This document shows, piece by piece, positions 32,697-36,681 of a DNA stretch of 36,681 nucleotides (the first letter of the stretch is position 1; the number at the start of each line of letters is the position of its first letter). The DNA comes from JAIEPT01 sp038217425 (lineage in GTDB: Bacteria; Planctomycetota; Planctomycetia; Gemmatales; Gemmataceae): assembly GCA_038217425.1 (NCBI GenBank), contig JBBQPM010000056.1:1-36681 (forward strand), written 5' to 3'. The position numbers and the translations under genes are program-made. The notes beneath the pieces were generated by a model. It did no database searches, had not been told where the DNA came from, and saw only the letters and a program-made list of their open reading frames with translations.

Positions 32697-33995
32697 ATGA
32701 AGCCATCGCGCGTTCGCTTTCAGGTGCTCACCCTTCTCTGCAGTCTTGCGTTCATTTTCTACCTCGATCGCCTGTGTATCGGCCAGGCCGTCACCGCCAT
32801 CTCGAGCGAGTTCGGATTCAACTCCAATCGGGAGATGAGCTACGTCCAGATCGCCTTCACCATCGCCTACGGAATTTTCGAGATTCCGACCGGGCGGTGG
32901 GGCGACCGTTACGGCTCCAAACGCGTCCTCTTTCGCATCGTGATCTGGTTCTCCATTTTCACGGCCCTCACCGGCGCCAGCGTCGGCTTCTGGAGCATCT
33001 TGATCATTCGCTTCCTGTTCGGCGCCGGCGAGGCGGGGGCGTACCCGAACGTCGCGCGCATGGTGACGCGCTGGTTTCCCCTCAGCGAACGAGGCCGGGC
33101 GCGCGGCGCCTTTCTCGCCTCCTCCCTCTTCGGCGGCGCCGCCGCGCCTCTGCTTAGCGGCATCATCATTCACTACCTCGGCTGGCGCTGGATGTTCGCC
33201 CTCTTCGGCGCCGTCGGCGTCGCCTGGGCGATCGCCTTCTACCGACTCTACTACGAAAGCCCCGCCGAGCATCCCGGCGTCAACGAAGCGGAACTCCAGC
33301 ACATCACCGCGAACTCGACCGCCGCCGAATCGCACCATCACCCCATCCCCTGGCGCCAGGTCGTCAGGCATCCGGGAATCTGGATCCTCGCCCTCATCAT
33401 CTCGCTCAGCTCGTTCTACACCTACCTCTTCTTCTCCTGGTATCCGACCTATCTCAAGGTCGCCAAGAATCTGAACGAGATCGAATCGGGGACGCTGACG
33501 TCGATGATCCTCCTCGGCGCGGGCTTCGGCGTCCTCCTGGGGGGTTGGGTGACCGACCGGATTCAGCGCCGCGCCCGTAACATCCCGCTCATGCAGCGAC
33601 TGTACTGCACGACCACGTTCTGCATCGCCGCCGGGCTACTCAGCGCGGGGATCCTGGTGGACAACGTCGTTCTGTCCGCGTCGCTGATCAGTCTTTCGTG
33701 CCTGGCGATGCTGAGCCAACAATCGATTCTGTGGGAGAATATCTTTCGCGTGAGCGGCAAGCACCTGGGCGCCATGTTCGGACTGATGAACGGCCTGGGG
33801 GGCTTCGGCGCCGTCGGGTCGCAGTTCTTTTTCGCCTGGTACAGCGACCTTCTGAAGGCCCAGGGCCGAACCGCGTTCGAGGATTACCGCCCCGCGTTCG
33901 CCGTCTACGTCGGCGCCCTATTACTGGGGAGCGTCTGCTGGCTCTTCCTGGACACGTCGCGTACCGTGAGCGGCGAGGCCAACGATGCGCGCTGA
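32697..33995 (+). CDS. MFS transporter (anion:cation symporter type)
   Basis: The 432-residue protein has about 12 membrane segments. The opening FYLDRLCIGQAVTAISSEF, the loop between helices 2 and 3 (GRWGDRYGSKRVL) and RFLFGAGEAGAYPNVARMV are typical of the sugar-acid (hexuronate/galactonate) branch. I chose the ATG at 32697; an ATG at 32679, overlapping the preceding stop, is equally open. Substrate probably a sugar acid or organic anion. Its end overlaps miaA by 11 bp. Confidence 0.9.
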   Translation: MKPSRVRFQVLTLLCSLAFIFYLDRLCIGQAVTAISSEFGFNSNREMSYVQIAFTIAYGIFEIPTGRWGDRYGSKRVLFRIVIWFSIFTALTGASVGFWSILIIRFLFGAGEAGAYPNVARMVTRWFPLSERGRARGAFLASSLFGGAAAPLLSGIIIHYLGWRWMFALFGAVGVAWAIAFYRLYYESPAEHPGVNEAELQHITANSTAAESHHHPIPWRQVVRHPGIWILALIISLSSFYTYLFFSWYPTYLKVAKNLNEIESGTLTSMILLGAGFGVLLGGWVTDRIQRRARNIPLMQRLYCTTTFCIAAGLLSAGILVDNVVLSASLISLSCLAMLSQQSILWENIFRVSGKHLGAMFGLMNGLGGFGAVGSQFFFAWYSDLLKAQGRTAFEDYRPAFAVYVGALLLGSVCWLFLDTSRTVSGEANDAR

Positions 33996-34896
33996 ATTCG
34001 AGGACGTCTGGGTGCTGACCGGGCCCACCGGTTCCGGCAAGACCCGGCTCGCACTTCAGTGGGCCGAGTCGGCGGACGCCGAGATCGTCTCGATGGATTC
34101 GATGGCCCTTTACCGCGGCATGGACGTCGGTACCGCCAAGCCCACGCCCGAGGAACGCGCCCGGGTTCCGCATCATCTGCTCGACGTGCTCGATCCGTGG
34201 GAATCCTCGAGCGTCGCCTGGTGGCTGAAAGAGGCTGCGCGGGTCTGCGCCGAGATTCGCGGCCGGGGGAAACGGATCTTGTTCGTAGGCGGAACGCCGC
34301 TCTATCTCAAGGGGATGATCTTCGGCATGTTCGAGGGCCCCTCGGCCGACGACGCGCTCCGGGCTCGACTGCTCAAAGAATCGCCCGAGACGCTGCATCG
34401 CCGGCTGTCAACGGTCGATCCGGTCGCGGCGCAGCGACTGCATCCCAACGACGTCCGGCGCACGGTGCGCGCGCTGGAGGTCTTCGAACTGACGGGCCGG
34501 CCCATCAGCGCCTGGCAACAGCAATGGCCCGCACAGGCGTTGCCTCCGGACGAGAAGCGCATCGTGTGGCTCGACTTGCCGCGCGCCGTGCTGCACGAGC
34601 GCATCGCCCAGCGCGTGGAAGCGATGTTCGCGCACGGCTGGATCGAGGAGGTGCAGCGACTGCGGGCGCTGCCGAAGCCGCTGAGCCGGGAAGCGAGCCA
34701 GGCGCTGGGTTACCCGGAAATCGGGGACTATCTCGACGGGCGTACGGATTTGGCGGGGGCGAAGGAGCGCGTGCTATTTCGTACGCGTCAGTTCGCCAAA
34801 CGTCAAATCACGTGGTTTCGCCGCCTGCCTGGATGTTTCCCGAGCACTGGGGAATTGACAGGGCCGCTTTGGCATCGCACAATGAGTGAGGGATAG
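33985..34896 (+). CDS. miaA: tRNA dimethylallyltransferase
   Basis: A 303-residue enzyme that adds a dimethylallyl group to A37 of tRNAs reading UNN codons. P-loop GPTGSGKT (13-20), RGMDVGTAKPTPEER, GGTPLYLKGM and TRQFAKRQITWFR are visible, as is LHPNDVRRTVRALEVFELTG. The usual DSxQxYRG is DSMALYRG, and the usual GGTGLYL is GGTPLYL. It overlaps the MFS gene by 11 bp and is followed 2 bp later by the PIN gene. Confidence 0.93.
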   Translation: MRAEFEDVWVLTGPTGSGKTRLALQWAESADAEIVSMDSMALYRGMDVGTAKPTPEERARVPHHLLDVLDPWESSSVAWWLKEAARVCAEIRGRGKRILFVGGTPLYLKGMIFGMFEGPSADDALRARLLKESPETLHRRLSTVDPVAAQRLHPNDVRRTVRALEVFELTGRPISAWQQQWPAQALPPDEKRIVWLDLPRAVLHERIAQRVEAMFAHGWIEEVQRLRALPKPLSREASQALGYPEIGDYLDGRTDLAGAKERVLFRTRQFAKRQITWFRRLPGCFPSTGELTGPLWHRTMSEG

Positions 34897-34898
34897 AC

Positions 34899-35369
34899 AT
34901 GGCGGACCGCGTCTATATCGAGACCACCATCGTGAGCTACCTGACGGGGCGGCGGAGCAACCACTTGGTCACCGCTGCTCGTCAGCACCTAACGCACGAG
35001 TGGTGGGATCTATCGAGATCGAGTTTCGAGCTTTGCACGGCGGTGCTCGCGCTGGATGAAGCGGGAAAAGGCGATGTGCAGGCGGCGGAGGAGCGCCTGC
35101 GAATGTTAAAGTCGATGTTACTGCTGCAAACAACGAAAGATGCCGAACTCCTGGCAAAGGCGCTGGTTCGAGAAAAAGCCTTGCCGAAAAAAGCCGAGGC
35201 TGATGCACTGCATATCGCAGTGGCGGCAGAACAAGAAATCCCGTACCTGCTGACTTGGAATTGCCGACATTTGAATAATGCGATCATGCGACCTGTTATC
35301 GAAGCGGTTTGTGAAAGCCTTGGGTACGTCGCCCCGATTGTCTGTACGCCCGAGCAACTCATGAGGTGA
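34899..35369 (+). CDS. PIN-domain VapC-like toxin
   Basis: The 156-residue PIN-domain protein of the type II toxin family. The first strand reads VYIETTIVSYLTG with Glu8 where most PIN domains have Asp. The ADALHIAVA block (Asp102) and LLTWNCRHLNNA near 118 complete the site. Members cut RNA, often tRNA. GAGG precedes the ATG. The paired antitoxin follows 4 bp after the stop. It starts 2 bp after miaA, so it may be read through from miaA. Confidence 0.85.
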   Translation: MADRVYIETTIVSYLTGRRSNHLVTAARQHLTHEWWDLSRSSFELCTAVLALDEAGKGDVQAAEERLRMLKSMLLLQTTKDAELLAKALVREKALPKKAEADALHIAVAAEQEIPYLLTWNCRHLNNAIMRPVIEAVCESLGYVAPIVCTPEQLMR

Positions 35370-35373
35370 TCCA

Positions 35374-35604
35374 ATGGAAGATCCAATCCTAGACGAGCTT
35401 CGACGCATTCGCGAGGAACAGGCGGCGAGCTTCAATTACGATATCTCAGCTATTTACAACGATCTTAAGGATAAAGAGAAACGCAGCGGACTCACCTTTG
35501 TGAATCTTTCCAAAAAACGAAGAGCACCTGTGTCTGTCCTTCCTGCCGACCTCGGTACCGACATTACGTCTGGGCTTGCTGATTCTCCGCCGTACGCTAA
35601 ATGA
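35374..35604 (+). CDS. Antitoxin-like partner of the PIN toxin
   Basis: A 76-residue protein beginning MEDPILDELRRIREEQAASF, then NYDISAIYNDLKDKEKRSG. This opening is typical of short antitoxins next to PIN toxins that contain the same FNYD...AI..DL block. AGGTGA before the ATG overlaps the toxin stop. The last 25 residues (PADLGTDITSGLADSPPYAK) look unlike usual antitoxin ends and may come from a shifted frame. Confidence 0.75.
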   Translation: MEDPILDELRRIREEQAASFNYDISAIYNDLKDKEKRSGLTFVNLSKKRRAPVSVLPADLGTDITSGLADSPPYAK

Positions 35605-35638
35605 TCTGCTGCAACATCCGAACCAAAGGCGATCTGTT

Positions 35639-36361
35639 ATGACGCGAGGCTTGGTCACCTTCCAGGTTTTGGAGGGAATCGATAAAGGCCGCATTTTTCG
35701 CGATCTGCCGACCCCGGTCACGCTGGGCCGGGAAGAGGGGAATCTGCTGCGCCTGAACGACGAACGCGTGAGCCGATTCCACGCCAAGGTGCAAGTCGAC
35801 AACGAGGACTATATTCTCACGGACCTCGAAAGCACTAACGGCACCCGCGTCAACGGCCTCACCGTGCAGATCCGCCGACTGCGCATGGGCGACCGCATCT
35901 CGCTGGGCCGATCGACGCTCATCTTCGGCTCCAGCGACGACATCGCCGCCCGGCTTGACTCCTGCTCGCAGCAGCCCCTGAGCGAAATGGTCGGCAAAGT
36001 GAGCGATGATAATCGCACCGTCCAGGCCAACACCGTTTCGGGCGAAATCGACGCCAACTGCGATTTCGAGCTAAACGACGCCGACAAGATCCGTTCGACG
36101 CGCAATGCCCTGTTCATCGGTTCGCACGCGTTGCCGCCGTTGCCGATGAAGCTCAATCCCTCGCAAGCGGCCCGGCTCGCGGAGATCCTCGATTTCCTGC
36201 ATAAGGGAATCACCGACGCGACGGAGTACATTCAGGCCAACGAGGAAGGAACGGAAGTGCTCTTGCAGCTGGGCGATTGGCAGCGGATCCTGGCCGTGCA
36301 GATGTTGCTGGCGCGCTACCTGCGTCTGATCGGCGAACCTCCGGAGACGATCCAGGAGTAG
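35639..36361 (+). CDS. FHA-domain protein
   Basis: The 240-residue protein begins with an FHA domain (residues about 5-98) that binds phosphothreonine. Binding residues are Arg31 in TLGRE, Ser45-Arg46-His48 in VSRFH, and Asn67 in ESTNGT. The C-terminal 140 residues are mostly helical and not recognised. The ATG at 35639 follows an AAAGGCGA ribosome site. It is probably part of a Ser/Thr kinase signalling pathway (family knowledge); no kinase is nearby. Confidence 0.9.
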   Translation: MTRGLVTFQVLEGIDKGRIFRDLPTPVTLGREEGNLLRLNDERVSRFHAKVQVDNEDYILTDLESTNGTRVNGLTVQIRRLRMGDRISLGRSTLIFGSSDDIAARLDSCSQQPLSEMVGKVSDDNRTVQANTVSGEIDANCDFELNDADKIRSTRNALFIGSHALPPLPMKLNPSQAARLAEILDFLHKGITDATEYIQANEEGTEVLLQLGDWQRILAVQMLLARYLRLIGEPPETIQE

Positions 36362-36681
36362 CTTCGCCGTTAAGCCGCCCCATCCTGACGGCGCGAACAG
36401 GGGCAGGAACGGGCCTCCCGTTACCGCAACCCGTTTCCAGTCTTTGCCGTCCGAAGCGCAACGCTCGCCTTGCGGAAATGGCAGGGACACGTGCGCTGTT
36501 GATGCCGTCAGGAATAATTGCGAGTTCGCGGGGGCAGGTTCTTTCGGGCCAGACGATCTACCTCAGGGCGGTCCGTATATACTACACTCGGCTGAAATTG
36601 AGGCGTTTGCGATTTCTTTCCGAGAAGCGTAAGCGACGAGCCTGCGAGAATCGTCGCTTACGCTTCCGGCTCGGAAATTCT
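36362..36681. repeat. Gene-free end with palindrome (AAGCGTAAGCGACGA family)
   Basis: About 320 bp with no supported gene. A perfect 16-bp inverted repeat pairs 36624-36639 with 36651-36666 (GAAGCGTAAGCGACGA), extended by TTCCGA/TCGGAA (36618-36623/36671-36676) after a short unpaired stretch. A TATACT at 36580-36585 lacks a matching -35. The palindrome may be a terminator for the FHA gene or a dispersed repeat. Confidence 0.65.

Noticed and set aside
36580..36585. TATACT as a promoter -10 box at the right end
   Set aside because: No -35-like sequence lies 16-18 bp upstream, and the gene it would serve is outside the window.

Overview
The window looks like a GC-rich chromosome segment from a planctomycete, most probably of the Gemmata group (inference). 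The supporting signs are a BBP7-type outer-membrane beta-barrel protein, a TIGR03067-type small secreted protein, a secreted WD40-caspase protein, several small zinc-ribbon membrane proteins, and many intergenic palindromes. No rRNA, tRNA, CRISPR array, prophage or transposase gene was found.

Left third (1-10.3 kb): a secreted WD40/caspase protein with an EF-hand loop reads leftward. Next comes a rightward set: a zinc-ribbon membrane protein, a terminator, folE (GTP cyclohydrolase I), two unknown membrane proteins and an SDR oxidoreductase. A bidirectional hairpin separates these from a leftward TIM-barrel sugar isomerase/epimerase-like gene. A secreted SGNH hydrolase, a zinc-ribbon membrane protein and leftward hisF follow.

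Middle (10.4-29.1 kb): one long leftward operon encodes all 14 subunits of respiratory complex I in the order nuoA, B, C, D, E, F, two extra genes, G, H, I, J, K, L, M, N. It ends in an ABC-2 type ATPase and permease. A consensus -10 box lies upstream of nuoA, and between it and the start codon is a perfect TGTGA-N6-TCACA palindrome like a CRP/FNR-family site. The two extra genes encode a zinc-ribbon single-pass membrane protein and a TIGR03067-like exported protein. Three copies of one long palindromic element sit at the nuoH/G junction, next to nuoG, and at the nuoE/D junction. Two cacagag-type repeats and a short purine-rich repeat occupy the nuoD/C and nuoC/B gaps. NuoJ, NuoK and NuoL carry unusual extensions.

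Right third (29.1-36.7 kb): a BBP7 beta-barrel protein, a DUF6580-like membrane protein and a YciI-like protein are followed by a small Lys-rich protein with an HWDVQ motif and a paired acidic protein. That pair is my best candidate for a little-described toxin/immunity module. Then come an MFS transporter overlapping miaA, a VapC-like PIN toxin followed by its small antitoxin (reverse of the usual order), and an FHA-domain protein. The window ends in a palindrome.

All functional calls rest on motif recognition by eye; no database search was run.
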